DNA from: Cohnella rhizosphaerae
GTDB lineage: Bacteria > Bacillota > Bacilli > Paenibacillales > Paenibacillaceae
Direction of reading: 5' to 3'
Assembly: GCF_029525575.1 (NCBI RefSeq)
Contig: NZ_JAPDIA010000008.1
Coordinates: 558,001 to 622,000, forward strand
DNA: 64,000 nucleotides
Positions 29,187 to 38,921 of this stretch are shown piece by piece. The first letter of the stretch is position 1. Every line of letters starts with the position of its first letter. The position numbers and the translations under genes are program-made. The notes under the pieces are model-generated. The model did not search any database. It saw nothing but the letters and a program-made list of their open reading frames with translations, and was not told the DNA's origin.

Positions 29187-30485
29187 GGATTACTTGTCCC
29201 AGGAGGAGATTGACGCCCTGCTGAGACAATCAGCCGGCGATCAGGAAGAAGCGCCCGCCGCGAAGGCGGAGATGCACATCGACGACTTCCTCACGCCGCT
29301 GGAACAGGACGCGCTCGGGGAGATCGGCAATATAACGTTCGGCAGCGCGGCGACCGCGTTATCGACGCTGCTGAGCAGAAAGGTCGACATTACGACGCCC
29401 AAAGTGTCCATGATCTCGCGGGACAAGTTCGTCAGCGAGTTTCCAAGACCGCACGTCGCCGTTCACGTGGATTATGTAGACGGCTTCGAAGGCATTAACT
29501 CGCTGGTCATCAAGACGCATGACGCGCAGGTTATCGCGGATCTGATGCTGGGCGGCGAAGGCAACGTGGAGACGGAAGAGCTGAACGAGATTCATATCAG
29601 CGCCGTTCAGGAAGCGATGAATCAAATGATGGGATCTTCGGCGACGTCGATGTCGACGATCTTCAATCGCTTCGTGAACATCTCGCCGCCGGCGGTCGAC
29701 GTGATGGACGTTCAAAAAAAACACCGGCATCGAAAAGATTCCGCCGGACGAAGTGTTCGTGAAAATATCGTTCCGTCTGAAAATCGGCGAACTGATCGAT
29801 TCGACGATCATGCAGCTGCTGACGGTGGCGTTCGCCAAGGAGCTCGTACATTCGCTGATCGGCAGCATCGACCAAACGCCTGCCCCGGCGGCGCAAGCGC
29901 CCGCTCCGCAGCCTAGCGCCCCTACCGCGCCTTCCCAGCAAGCGCCGCAGTATGCGCCGCCTCCGCAAGCCGCGGCGCCTCAGCAGCCGGCTCAGCCGGC
30001 GTACGACTACCCGCCGCCGGGGGCCTACCCGCCGCCGCCGGGCTATCCGCCGCAGCAGCCGATGTATGCGCAGCCGCAGTACGCACAACCGCAGTACGCG
30101 CAGCCGCAATACGCCATGCCGCCGCAGCAGCCGCAGACGCTCGGCGGACCGGCCGGACGCAACGTCAACGTGCAGCCCGTTCAATTCGCCGGATTCCCGA
30201 CGGGGGGCGGCGCGCATGCGGATGAGACCAACCTGAATCTTTTGCTTGACATACCGCTGCGAGTCACAGTAGAGTTGGGCCGGACGCACAAACAAATTAA
30301 GGATATTCTAGAGCTGTCCCAGGGCTCGATCATCGAGCTGGACAAGCTGGCCGGCGAGCCGGTGGATATTCTGGTCAACAACAAGCTCATCGCCAAAGGA
30401 GAAGTCGTCGTCATCGACGAAAACTTCGGCGTTCGGGTGACGGACATCGTCAGTCAGTGGGATCGCGTTCAAAAAAATCCAATAA
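29176..30485 (+). CDS. fliY: Flagellar motor switch phosphatase FliY, two frameshifts
   Basis: FliY combines a CheC-like phosphatase domain with a FliN-like C-ring domain. It starts MTSKDYLSQEEIDALLRQ, with a CheY-P-binding-like peptide. Two CheC motifs follow (DALGEIGNITFGSAATALSTLL and SAVQEAMNQMMGSSATSMS). A Pro/Gln/Tyr linker of about 100 residues then leads to the SpoA domain (LLLDIPLRVTVELGRTHKQIKDILELSQGS). Frame breaks are at A8 29714-29721 and A7 30471-30477. The second repair gives the natural ending RVQKIQ with TAA at 30483-30485, just before the cheY ribosome binding site. The repaired length is 435 aa. Confidence 0.93.
30065..30124 (+). repeat. 15-base in-frame tandem repeat in the fliY linker
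   Basis: Three near-identical 15-base units at 30065-30079, 30080-30094 and 30095-30109 encode YAQPQ each time. A fourth, diverged unit follows (30110-30124). Differences are at third codon positions, so the peptide is kept while the DNA drifts. Confidence 0.85.
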
Positions 30486-30509
30486 TCAGCATCCTGGGAG
30501 GAAATCGTT

Positions 30510-30872
30510 ATGGCAAATCGTATTTTGGTCGTGGACGACGCAGCATTCATGCGCATGATGATTCGAGACATCTTGACGAAAAACGGCTATGAGGTTGTGG
30601 GCGAGGCGCAGGACGGCTCGCAGGCGATCGAAAAATTCAAGGAATTGTCTCCGGACCTCATCACGATGGACATTACGATGCCCGAGATGGACGGAATCGC
30701 TGCGCTGAAGGAAATCCGCAAGATGGATTCCAACGCCAAAGTGATCATGTGTTCCGCAATGGGCCAGCAAGCGATGGTCATCGACGCGATTCAAGCTGGC
30801 GCCAAAGACTTTATCGTAAAGCCTTTCCAAGCGGACCGCGTCATCGAAGCGATCAAGAAAACGCTGGGTTGA
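30510..30872 (+). CDS. cheY: Chemotaxis response regulator CheY
   Basis: CheY is a single receiver domain of 120 aa. Acidic Asp9/Asp10 (VVDD), the phosphorylation site Asp54 (ITMDITMPEMDG), the Ser in MCSAMG and the Lys in DFIVKPF are all present. CheA phosphorylates it and it acts on FliM/FliY; FliY dephosphorylates it. GGGAGG precedes the ATG. Confidence 0.97.
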   Translation: MANRILVVDDAAFMRMMIRDILTKNGYEVVGEAQDGSQAIEKFKELSPDLITMDITMPEMDGIAALKEIRKMDSNAKVIMCSAMGQQAMVIDAIQAGAKDFIVKPFQADRVIEAIKKTLG

Positions 30873-30888
30873 TCGGCGAACGAACGGC

Positions 30889-31392
30889 ATGACTTCATCT
30901 TGGGATATGTTGTGGGTGCTGCTCGTGCTGCTGCTCATGATCGGCGGCATCGTGATGCTGCTGCGATTCGTCGGCAGACGCAATCGCGGTTGGTGGGTCA
31001 ACCGTTCGATGCGCTCGCTCGGCGGTTTGACGCTCGGCACGAACAAGTCGATGCAGATCGTGGAGTGGAACAATCGCATCTACGTGCTGGGCGTAGGGGA
31101 AAACGTACAACTGCTGGAGTCTATCACCGACCCCGAACTCGTGGCGGCGCTTATCGCCCAATATGATCATGCCGATGCGTCCGCCAAATCTCCGGTTCCG
31201 CCCTGGCTCAAGCAATGGCTGAACCGCAAAAGCGGCAATGCCGAAGCTTCCGGCGTCGCCGAGCGAGGTGCCGATACGAGCAGCTTTGAACAAACGTTGG
31301 AAAAACGCCTGCGTCAGCTGTCCGAGCGCAAGCAGCAGGTCGATCGCCTGCTGTCGGACAGCCGGCCAGCGGATCGGACGGAAGAGCCATGA
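30889..31392 (+). CDS. fliO: Flagellar biosynthesis protein FliO
   Basis: FliO helps assemble the FliP ring of the export gate. It is 167 aa with one N-terminal transmembrane helix (MLWVLLVLLLMIGGIVMLL) and the FliO core RSLGGLTLGTNKSMQIVEWNNRIYVLGVGENVQLLE. The C-terminus is charged and helical. The ribosome binding site is weak. It overlaps fliP by ATGA. Confidence 0.9.
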   Translation: MTSSWDMLWVLLVLLLMIGGIVMLLRFVGRRNRGWWVNRSMRSLGGLTLGTNKSMQIVEWNNRIYVLGVGENVQLLESITDPELVAALIAQYDHADASAKSPVPPWLKQWLNRKSGNAEASGVAERGADTSSFEQTLEKRLRQLSERKQQVDRLLSDSRPADRTEEP

Positions 31393-32135
31393 AACGCAAA
31401 TTAATGTTTAGTTTCCTATTGAGTGCCGGCACGTTATTCGCCGCGGCCTCGTCCGTCTACGCCGAGCCCATCATCGATATTTCGCTCGGCGACGGCACTC
31501 AGCCAGTGGGCGCTTCGTCTTTGTCGCTGCTGCTCATGCTGACCGTGCTGAGTCTGGCGCCCTCGATTTTGGTGCTGATGACGAGCTTCACGCGTATCGT
31601 CATCGTGCTAGGCTTCGTCCGCACGTCGCTTGGTACGCAGACGACGCCGCCCAATCAAGTCTTGATCGGCCTCGCGTTGTTTTTGACCTTCTTTATTATG
31701 GCTCCGACGATCTCGCAGGTGAACGAGCAGGCGGTTCAACCCTACCTGAAAGGCGAGATTTCCCAGACGGTCGCCCTCGAGAAAGCGTCGGTACCGATGA
31801 AGGCTTTTATGTACAAGCATACGCGCGAGAAGGACTTGCTGTTGTTTTTGAACTACACGAAGACGGCCAAGCCTGCGTCTTATCAGGATATTCCGATCAC
31901 GGTGCTCGTGCCCGCCTATGCGATCAGCGAACTCAAGACCGCGTTTCAAATGGGATTCATGATCTTTATTCCCTTTCTCGTAATCGATATGGTCGTCGCC
32001 AGTACGTTGATGGCCATGGGGATGATGATGCTGCCCCCCGTCATGATCTCGCTGCCGTTCAAGATCCTGCTGTTCGTGCTCGTGGACGGATGGTATCTGA
32101 TCGTCAAATCGCTCCTGACGAGTTTTCAAACTTGA
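31389..32135 (+). CDS. fliP: Flagellar export gate protein FliP
   Basis: FliP is the main pore subunit of the flagellar type III export gate. It is 248 aa and starts with a cleavable-looking signal sequence (KRKLMFSFLLSAGTLFAAASSVYA). Hydrophobic segments follow, with the family motifs SFTRIVIVLGFVRTSLGTQTTPPNQVLIGLALFLTFF and FLVIDMVVASTLMAMGMMMLPP. Confidence 0.97.
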   Translation: MKRKLMFSFLLSAGTLFAAASSVYAEPIIDISLGDGTQPVGASSLSLLLMLTVLSLAPSILVLMTSFTRIVIVLGFVRTSLGTQTTPPNQVLIGLALFLTFFIMAPTISQVNEQAVQPYLKGEISQTVALEKASVPMKAFMYKHTREKDLLLFLNYTKTAKPASYQDIPITVLVPAYAISELKTAFQMGFMIFIPFLVIDMVVASTLMAMGMMMLPPVMISLPFKILLFVLVDGWYLIVKSLLTSFQT

Positions 32136-32159
32136 TGGAGCAAGAGGGGGAGATAAAAA

Positions 32160-32429
32160 GTGAGTGCGGAATTCGTAATCGGGCTGGCCGGACAGGCGCT
32201 GTTCACCGTTCTTAAAGTCAGCGCGCCGATGCTGGTCATCGGATTGGTCGTGGGCTTGCTCGTCAGCATATTCCAGGCGACGACGCAGATCCAGGAGCAG
32301 ACGCTTGCTTTTATACCCAAGATCGTCGCCGTATTCGTTGCCATTCTGGTGTTCGGACCTTGGATGTTAAACACGATGGTCGACTTCACCAGTCATTTGC
32401 TCGGCAATCTGTCGAGCTATATCGGCTGA
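32160..32429 (+). CDS. fliQ: Flagellar export gate protein FliQ
   Basis: FliQ is an 89-aa protein with two transmembrane helices. The central conserved stretch LVVGLLVSIFQATTQIQEQTLAFIPKIVAV is diagnostic. The GTG start at 32160 follows GAGGGGGAG. Confidence 0.96.
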   Translation: MSAEFVIGLAGQALFTVLKVSAPMLVIGLVVGLLVSIFQATTQIQEQTLAFIPKIVAVFVAILVFGPWMLNTMVDFTSHLLGNLSSYIG

Positions 32430-32430
32430 T

Positions 32431-33220
32431 ATGACGATCGATCAAGTGATGCAGCTATTGCCTGCCTACATGCTCGTTCTTTGTCGAATTTCTTCCTTTG
32501 TTGTCGTAGCGCCGATTTTTTTCGTCCCGTTCCCTGCCCAGGCCTTTTAAGGCGGGAATGAGCGTGTTTATCGCTTTGCTCGTTTTTTTGACCGTAGGCT
32601 TCGATCATCCCGTACCGACCGACGCCACTTACATTTTAGCTGTGCTGAAGGAGATTGTAGCGGGTTTGCTCATCGGCTATACGGCCTCGTTATTTTTCAG
32701 TTTAATTCAGACGGCCGGCACCTTTATCGATATGCAGATCGGTCTAGGGATGGCGAACATCCTGGATCCGATATCCGGCGTATCGGCACCGCTGTTCGGC
32801 AATTTGAAGTTCATGCTGATGATGCTCGTGTTTCTGTCGATGAATGGCCATCATTACCTGCTTGGCGCGATCATGAACAGCTATAAATGGCTTCCGCTCG
32901 ACAACCGATTGTTTCAGACCGTATACGAGGGACGCTTAACTGAATTTTTGGTTCGAACGTTCGCCGATACGTTTATGCTGTCTCTGCAAATCGCGGCTCC
33001 CTTAGTCGTCGCCATGTTTATTACCGACATCGGACTCGGGCTGCTGGCGCGTACGGCACCGCAGTACAATGTCTTTGTTATCGGCGTACCGATCAAACTT
33101 TTAATAGGGTTCGCGCTATTAATTTTGTTGATGCCGGGATTCAGCACGCTGTTCCAGATCATATTCGACCGCATGTTCAACGCGCTCGAGAAGATGTTCG
33201 TCATCATGAAGGCCACTTGA
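32431..33220 (+). CDS. fliR: Flagellar export gate protein FliR, frameshifted
   Basis: FliR completes the FliPQR gate complex. ATG 32431 lies one base after the fliQ stop and reads MTIDQVMQLLPAYMLVLCRISSFVVVAPIF. The frame breaks at seven T, 32516-32522; with six T it continues SSRSLPRPFKAGMSVFIALLVF. Multiple membrane segments and the motif GTFIDMQIGLGMANILDP follow. The repaired length is 262 aa. Confidence 0.93.
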
Positions 33221-33265
33221 TCCGGTTGATCGGTGATGTTCCGCCGCGAAGGGGGAGAGGAATCG

Positions 33266-34360
33266 TTGACCGCCAATCGTTTGCGGATGAATTTGCAGCT
33301 CTTTGCCGGTGAAAAGACGGAAAAAGGAACGCCGAAAAAATATAACGATGCGAGGCAAAAGGGTCAGGTCGCCAAGAGCGCCGAGCTCGCCAGTTCCATT
33401 ATACTAGTCGGGACGGTTAGCATCCTGATGGCGTTAGGGCCGTTTTTTCATGAGCGCGTATTCGCCCTGTTCGGCGACGTTTTCAGAAGACAGCTGTCGA
33501 TGGAAGTGACCGACGCCAATGTGATGGGCTTGTTCGCCAACTACGTTCTTCAGTTGCTGCTCATTCTTGCTCCTATCCTTATCGTAACGATTATTATCGC
33601 GCTCGGCACGAATTACGCGCAGATCGGCTGGCTTTTCACGCTTCAGCCTATCCAGCCCAAATTCGGCAAGCTTAATCCGCTTAAAGGCCTCAAAAATTTG
33701 TTCGGACTTCGTTCGGTTATCGAGTTCCTCAAGAGCTCATTAAAGCTGTTGGCCGTCGGTACGATCGTCTACGTTACGATATGGGCGGAGCACGACAAGA
33801 TTATGTCTTTATCCTATGTGCCCGTAGCGGATATTTTTTCTTATGCGGCGAGTTTGACGGTGAGACTCGGATTGCTGGTCGGGATTACGTTGTTTATTCT
33901 GGCGATCGGAGATTACTACTATCACAAATACGAGCACGACAAGAGCCTTAAGATGAGTAAGCAAGATATCAAGGACGAGCATAAAAACGCGGATGGAGAT
34001 CCGCTCATTAAAGGCAAGATCAAAGAAAAGCAGCGCCGGCTGGCGCTCATGCGGATGATGCAGGAAGTGCCGAAGGCCGACGTCATCATCACGAACCCGA
34101 CGCACTTCGCGGTCGCGCTTCAGTACGATGCATCCAAAATGGACGCGCCGAGAGTGATCGCAAAAGGCCAGGACTATCTGGCGCTCAGGATTCGGCAGAT
34201 CGCCAAAGAAAATGGCGTCATGACGATGGAAAACAAGCCGCTTGCGCGCGCGCTATACCAGCGGACGGACATCGGGGACGCGGTTCCCGCGGACCTGTTC
34301 CAGGCGGTAGCCGAGGTGCTGGCGTATGTATATAGACTTAAAGGCCGACGTCATGTTTAA
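33266..34360 (+). CDS. flhB: Flagellar export switch protein FlhB
   Basis: FlhB controls substrate specificity by self-cleavage. I choose TTG 33266, six bases after GGGGGAGAGG, giving an N-terminus (LTANRLRMNLQLFAGEKTEKGTPKK) close to relatives and 364 aa; the frame is open further upstream to 33233. Four membrane segments are followed by the cytoplasmic domain with the autocleavage site NPTH (IITNPTHFAVALQYD). Compare YlqH at 3702, which lacks NPTH. Confidence 0.95.
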   Translation: MTANRLRMNLQLFAGEKTEKGTPKKYNDARQKGQVAKSAELASSIILVGTVSILMALGPFFHERVFALFGDVFRRQLSMEVTDANVMGLFANYVLQLLLILAPILIVTIIIALGTNYAQIGWLFTLQPIQPKFGKLNPLKGLKNLFGLRSVIEFLKSSLKLLAVGTIVYVTIWAEHDKIMSLSYVPVADIFSYAASLTVRLGLLVGITLFILAIGDYYYHKYEHDKSLKMSKQDIKDEHKNADGDPLIKGKIKEKQRRLALMRMMQEVPKADVIITNPTHFAVALQYDASKMDAPRVIAKGQDYLALRIRQIAKENGVMTMENKPLARALYQRTDIGDAVPADLFQAVAEVLAYVYRLKGRRHV

Positions 34361-34408
34361 TCGAGGCCCAAGTTCAAGTATAGACATTCAAGCGGGGAGG
34401 GAAGACCA

Positions 34409-36442
34409 GTGAAGGTTCGGGACATTAGCATTTTGGTCGGCATCATCGGCATCGTCCTGATGATGGTCGTCCCGATCCCGACGCATTTGCTCGATTTGCT
34501 GTTGATCGTCAACATCTCGGCGGCGCTCATGATCATCCTGATCGCGATGAATACGACGGATGCGCTGCACTTTTCGATTTTCCCGACGCTCCTGCTGATT
34601 ACGACTTTGTTCAGGCTGGCGCTTAACGTATCGACGACGCGCCTGATTCTGTCGGAGCACGAAGCGGGCAAGGTCGTCGCCACGTTCGGCAGCTTCGTCG
34701 CCGGCGGACAGCTCGCGATCGGATTTATCGTTTTCCTCATTCTCGTCGTCGTGCAGTTTATCGTCATCACCAAAGGCTCCGAGCGCGTAGCCGAAGTCGC
34801 GGCGCGCTTCACGCTCGACGCGATGCCCGGCAAGCAGATGAGCATCGACGCCGACCTCAACGCCGGCATGATCAGCGAGACGCAAGCCAAAGAACGGCGC
34901 GAAAAAATCCAAAACGAAGCAGACTTTTACGGAGCGATGGACGGCGCGAGCAAGTTCGTCAAGGGCGACGCGATCGCCAGTATCATTATCGTAACGATCA
35001 ATCTTATCGGCGGCTTCATTATCGGGATGGCCGTGCACGGCATGTCGATCAACGAAGCGCTCAGTACGTATTCGATTCTCAGCATCGGCGACGGACTCGT
35101 CAGCCAGATTCCGGCACTGCTCATCAGTACCGCGACAGGCATCATCGTTACCCGCGCCGCATCCGAAGGCAATATGGCGGAGGATCTCACCAAGCAGATG
35201 TTCCGTTATCCGAAGCTGTTGTACATCGTCGCCGGAACGATCTTGCTGCTCGGTGTCGCAACCCCCATCGGTCTGTTTGCCACGCTTCCGTATTCGGTCC
35301 TCCTTGTGATTGCCGGCTATCGCATGCAGTTGAACGTGGCGAAGCGTCAAAAAGCCGAAGAGCAGCTTGTCGAGGAAAAGGAAATCGAGGAAGTGCGCAG
35401 TCCGGAGAGCGTCATCAGCCTGCTGCAGGTCGACCCGATCGAATTCGAGTTCGGCTATGGTCTCATCCCGCTGGCCGATACGTCGCAGGGCGGAGATCTG
35501 CTCGACCGAATCATTCTGATCCGCCGGCAATGCGCGCTTGAGCTTGGGCTCATCGTACCGGTCATTCGAATCCGGGACAACATTCAATTGAAGCCGAACG
35601 AATACGTCATCAAGATGAAAGGCAATACGGTGGCGCGCGGCGAGCTCCTGCTGCACCATTACCTTGCGATGAGTCCGGGCTTCGAGGACGATTCGATCAC
35701 GGGCATCGCGACCAAGGAGCCTGCCTTCGGGTTGCCGGCGCTATGGATCGACGAGGCGACGAAGGAGCGCGCGGAGCTATCCGGCTATACCGTCGTCGAT
35801 CCGCCATCGGTCGTCGCGACGCATCTGACCGAAGTCATCAAGCGGTATGCGCACGAGCTGCTCGGCCGTCAGGAGACGAAGTCCCTCGTCGAGAGCGTGC
35901 GGGAGAGCTATGCGACGCTCGTGGAAGAGCTCGTTCCGAACATCCTCACGATCGGGGATATCCAGAAGGTGCTCGCGAAGCTGCTGAAGGAAAAAATTTC
36001 GATTCGGGATCTTGTCACGATATTCGAAACGCTGGCCGACTACGGCAAGTACACCAAGGATCCGGACGTGCTGACCGAGTATGTCAGGCAGGCGCTGTCC
36101 AGGCAAATTACGCAGCAATACGCCAATCCTAGCGAGCCGCTGCGGGTTATCACGATCAGCCCGGGCGTCGAAAAAAGGATCGCCGAATCCGTTCAGCAAT
36201 CGGAGCAAGGCAGCTATCTGGCGATGGAGCCATCGTCGACCCAGGCCATCTACAACAGGCTCAGCGAGCAGATCAACAAAACGCTGCAAGCCGGTCAGCA
36301 GCCGATTATCCTGACGTCTCCGAACATTCGAATGTACATGCGCCAATTGATCGAACGCAGCCTGCAAGACATTCCCGTGCTCTCCTACAGCGAGCTTGAA
36401 CCCAATATCGAAGTACAAAGCGTCGGGGTGGTGAACGCATGA
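34409..36442 (+). CDS. flhA: Flagellar export gate protein FlhA
   Basis: FlhA forms the nonameric export gate ring. It is intact at 677 aa. The N-terminal half has about eight membrane segments and the FHIPEP-family signature (FPTLLLITTLFRLALNVSTTRLIL). The C-terminal half is the cytoplasmic chaperone-docking ring. The last four bases overlap flhF (ATGA). Confidence 0.97.
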   Translation: MKVRDISILVGIIGIVLMMVVPIPTHLLDLLLIVNISAALMIILIAMNTTDALHFSIFPTLLLITTLFRLALNVSTTRLILSEHEAGKVVATFGSFVAGGQLAIGFIVFLILVVVQFIVITKGSERVAEVAARFTLDAMPGKQMSIDADLNAGMISETQAKERREKIQNEADFYGAMDGASKFVKGDAIASIIIVTINLIGGFIIGMAVHGMSINEALSTYSILSIGDGLVSQIPALLISTATGIIVTRAASEGNMAEDLTKQMFRYPKLLYIVAGTILLLGVATPIGLFATLPYSVLLVIAGYRMQLNVAKRQKAEEQLVEEKEIEEVRSPESVISLLQVDPIEFEFGYGLIPLADTSQGGDLLDRIILIRRQCALELGLIVPVIRIRDNIQLKPNEYVIKMKGNTVARGELLLHHYLAMSPGFEDDSITGIATKEPAFGLPALWIDEATKERAELSGYTVVDPPSVVATHLTEVIKRYAHELLGRQETKSLVESVRESYATLVEELVPNILTIGDIQKVLAKLLKEKISIRDLVTIFETLADYGKYTKDPDVLTEYVRQALSRQITQQYANPSEPLRVITISPGVEKRIAESVQQSEQGSYLAMEPSSTQAIYNRLSEQINKTLQAGQQPIILTSPNIRMYMRQLIERSLQDIPVLSYSELEPNIEVQSVGVVNA

Positions 36443-38028
36443 AGGTAAAACGCTACTTAGTCGATGATTTGCCGCAGGCCGTCCAACAAATCCGAAGCGA
36501 GCTCGGCTCCGATGCCGTCATCTTGAACACCAAGGAAATCCGCACTGGCGGGTTTCTTGGCATGTTCCGCAAAAAACGGATGGAAGTGATCGCGGCGGTC
36601 GACGAGTCCGCCAAACCGCAGTCGCGCCCTTCCGCGAAGCCGATTTTACGCCCGCAGCCAGAGCCGTTGAAAAAGCAGCCGGCCGCGCAGACAGTAAGCG
36701 AACCGGCTGTAGACCGGGAACCGGTGCGCGGCGCCTCCGAGCCGGCAGCGCAGCCGCTGCCCGCGAGCGCCGTGCGGCAACGATACGGGGGCGCCGCCTC
36801 CGGCGTTCCCGCTCCCGCAGACCATTCGGATTCGCTGCCTTTGGCAGGCGGCCAGGTCGGCGTCTTGCGCGAAGCCGGCGAAGACGCAGACGGGTTAACC
36901 CGGCGGCCTGACGTGCCGATTGAATCGCACGAGTCGCGCACGCGCTCGCAAGCGGCCTTCGACGACGCCATGATCCGCGCGCTCGCGTCTGCGCGCGCGC
37001 ATGGTGCGTCGGATCGTATCGCAAGCGACCCCCGACAGGAGGCCGGTACCCCTCCGCCTGCAGCTGCGGAGCCGCCGCTCTCAACAGGGCAGGCATCGCA
37101 CGCCGCCGCTTTGCCGCAGGACGAAGCGGCAGAATTGTTGGCCGAGCTGAGGGCCATGAAGGATCTCCTTCGCCAGCAGTCGGTTCGCGAATCGGTCCCG
37201 CAGCGCATGCCCGAGCCCGTGCTGCGCTTAAGCCGTCTGCTTGCGCAGCAAGGCGTGGAGCCGGCTTATATCGAGGAATTCGCAGGCGCCTTGACCGCAA
37301 AGCTGAAAGCGCGAGAAGAAGAGGACGGAAATGAAAGCGAAAGCGACCTTGATCGGATCGCAAACGAAGAAGCGCGCGAACTGCTTTACGCTTGGCTCGC
37401 TCCTGCCAGGGATGCCGGCATCGCGCCGGATACGCGCATCGTGCATTTCGTCGGCCCTACGGGGGTAGGCAAGACGACGACGATCGCGAAGCTGGGTGCG
37501 GAGCAAGCGCTGTCGCAAAGACGAGCCGTCGGATTCATTACGGCGGATACGTACAGAATCGCCGCCGTCGATCAGCTGCGGACGTACGCGGATATTCTGA
37601 ACGTGCCGCTCGAAGTCGTCTTTTCGCCTTCCGAGCTCGCCAGAGCGTACAAAAAGCTGGAGGATAGAGATCTGCTGCTGATGGATACGGCGGGAAGAAA
37701 TTACCGCAACGAGCTGTACGTTTCCGAAGTGAACAGCTTGCTGTCGCCGGGCCAAGAGGCGGAGAAGATCCTGGTCCTCAGCCTGACCCATAAATATCTG
37801 GACATGAGGCAGGTATCCGCCCAGTTCGTCAAATACGGCGTGTCCCGCCTGCTGCTCACGAAGATGGACGAGACCGATTCGTACGGCGCGATCCTGAATT
37901 TGGTACGCGAGTTCGGATTCAGCATTCCCTACGTCACATTCGGCCAGACGGTTCCGGACGACATTCGGGCGTTCGATCCGGCATGGCTGGCGGACAAGCT
38001 GCTGGAAGGAGCGCCGGCTCATGCGTGA
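36439..38028 (+). CDS. flhF: Flagellar biosynthesis GTPase FlhF
   Basis: FlhF is an SRP-family GTPase that places flagella. It is 529 aa, longer than B. subtilis FlhF (about 366 aa), because a disordered Pro/Ala/Arg-rich linker of about 170 residues follows the short N-terminal domain. The NG domain includes FVGPTGVGKTTTIAKLGAEQAL, ITADTYRIAAVDQL, LMDTAGRNYRN and LTKMDETDSYGAIL. Its stop overlaps flhG. Confidence 0.95.
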   Translation: MKVKRYLVDDLPQAVQQIRSELGSDAVILNTKEIRTGGFLGMFRKKRMEVIAAVDESAKPQSRPSAKPILRPQPEPLKKQPAAQTVSEPAVDREPVRGASEPAAQPLPASAVRQRYGGAASGVPAPADHSDSLPLAGGQVGVLREAGEDADGLTRRPDVPIESHESRTRSQAAFDDAMIRALASARAHGASDRIASDPRQEAGTPPPAAAEPPLSTGQASHAAALPQDEAAELLAELRAMKDLLRQQSVRESVPQRMPEPVLRLSRLLAQQGVEPAYIEEFAGALTAKLKAREEEDGNESESDLDRIANEEARELLYAWLAPARDAGIAPDTRIVHFVGPTGVGKTTTIAKLGAEQALSQRRAVGFITADTYRIAAVDQLRTYADILNVPLEVVFSPSELARAYKKLEDRDLLLMDTAGRNYRNELYVSEVNSLLSPGQEAEKILVLSLTHKYLDMRQVSAQFVKYGVSRLLLTKMDETDSYGAILNLVREFGFSIPYVTFGQTVPDDIRAFDPAWLADKLLEGAPAHA

Positions 38029-38887
38029 TCAGGCGGAGGCGCTTCGGCATATGGTTCTGTCGCGCGAGTCGGACGGGGTCAAGCAAACGCGGATATTGAC
38101 GGTCACGAGCGGCAAAGGCGGCGTCGGCAAATCCAATTTCAGCTTGAACTTCGCGCTGGCGCTGCAGAAACGAGGTTATAGCGTACTGTTGTTCGACGCC
38201 GATATCGGCATGGGGAACATCGACGTGCTGCTCGGCACGCCGGCGGCATACAGCCTGTTTCACTTGCTGAAGCGGGACAAGTCGATCTGGGAAATCATCC
38301 AGGAAGGCCCAGGCGGTTTGCGGTTCATCGCGGGCGGCTCCGGCTTCAAGGATCTGATCCGGCTGAGCGACGAGGAGCTCGAGTATTTCGCTTCGGAGAT
38401 CGCCAAGCTGTACGGCGAAGTCGATTACGTCTTGTTCGATACGGGCGCCGGACTGTCCAAGGAGACGCTGCGATTCATCCAGGCGGCCGACGAGACGATC
38501 GTCGTGACGACGCCGGAACCGACGTCCATCACCGACGCTTACGCGCTTATGAAGATGGTGAGGACGATGGGACAAGAGGCCCAGTTCCGGCTGGTGGTCA
38601 ATCGGGTCGGCGACGAGCGGGAGGGACTTCAGACCTCCGACAACATTCGGCAGGTCGCCAGAACCTACTTATCGCTTGAAATCCCGCTGCTGGGCTTCGT
38701 TCCGGACGACGCGCATGTGTCGAAAGCCGTCAAAAAACAGACGGCCTTGTCATATTTATACCCCGATTGTCCTGCGTCCAAAGGAATTGACGGCATTGCC
38801 GCCGAATATTTAAACGAAAGCCGGAAAACATCGGTTCAGACGAGCATCAAAGGCTTCCTCCAGCGCGTTCGCAAGCTGTGGAGCTGA
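38021..38887 (+). CDS. flhG: MinD/ParA-like flagellar number regulator FlhG
   Basis: FlhG is a MinD-type ATPase that activates FlhF GTP hydrolysis and sets flagellar number and position. It is 288 aa. The N-terminal FlhF-activating peptide DQAEALRHMV is present, followed by the deviant Walker A TSGKGGVGKSNFSLN and LFDADIGMGNIDVLLG. It overlaps flhF by 8 bases. Confidence 0.95.
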   Translation: MRDQAEALRHMVLSRESDGVKQTRILTVTSGKGGVGKSNFSLNFALALQKRGYSVLLFDADIGMGNIDVLLGTPAAYSLFHLLKRDKSIWEIIQEGPGGLRFIAGGSGFKDLIRLSDEELEYFASEIAKLYGEVDYVLFDTGAGLSKETLRFIQAADETIVVTTPEPTSITDAYALMKMVRTMGQEAQFRLVVNRVGDEREGLQTSDNIRQVARTYLSLEIPLLGFVPDDAHVSKAVKKQTALSYLYPDCPASKGIDGIAAEYLNESRKTSVQTSIKGFLQRVRKLWS

Positions 38888-38921
38888 CGTACCGGACGAG
38901 AGCGAAAGGGGACGAGAAAGC

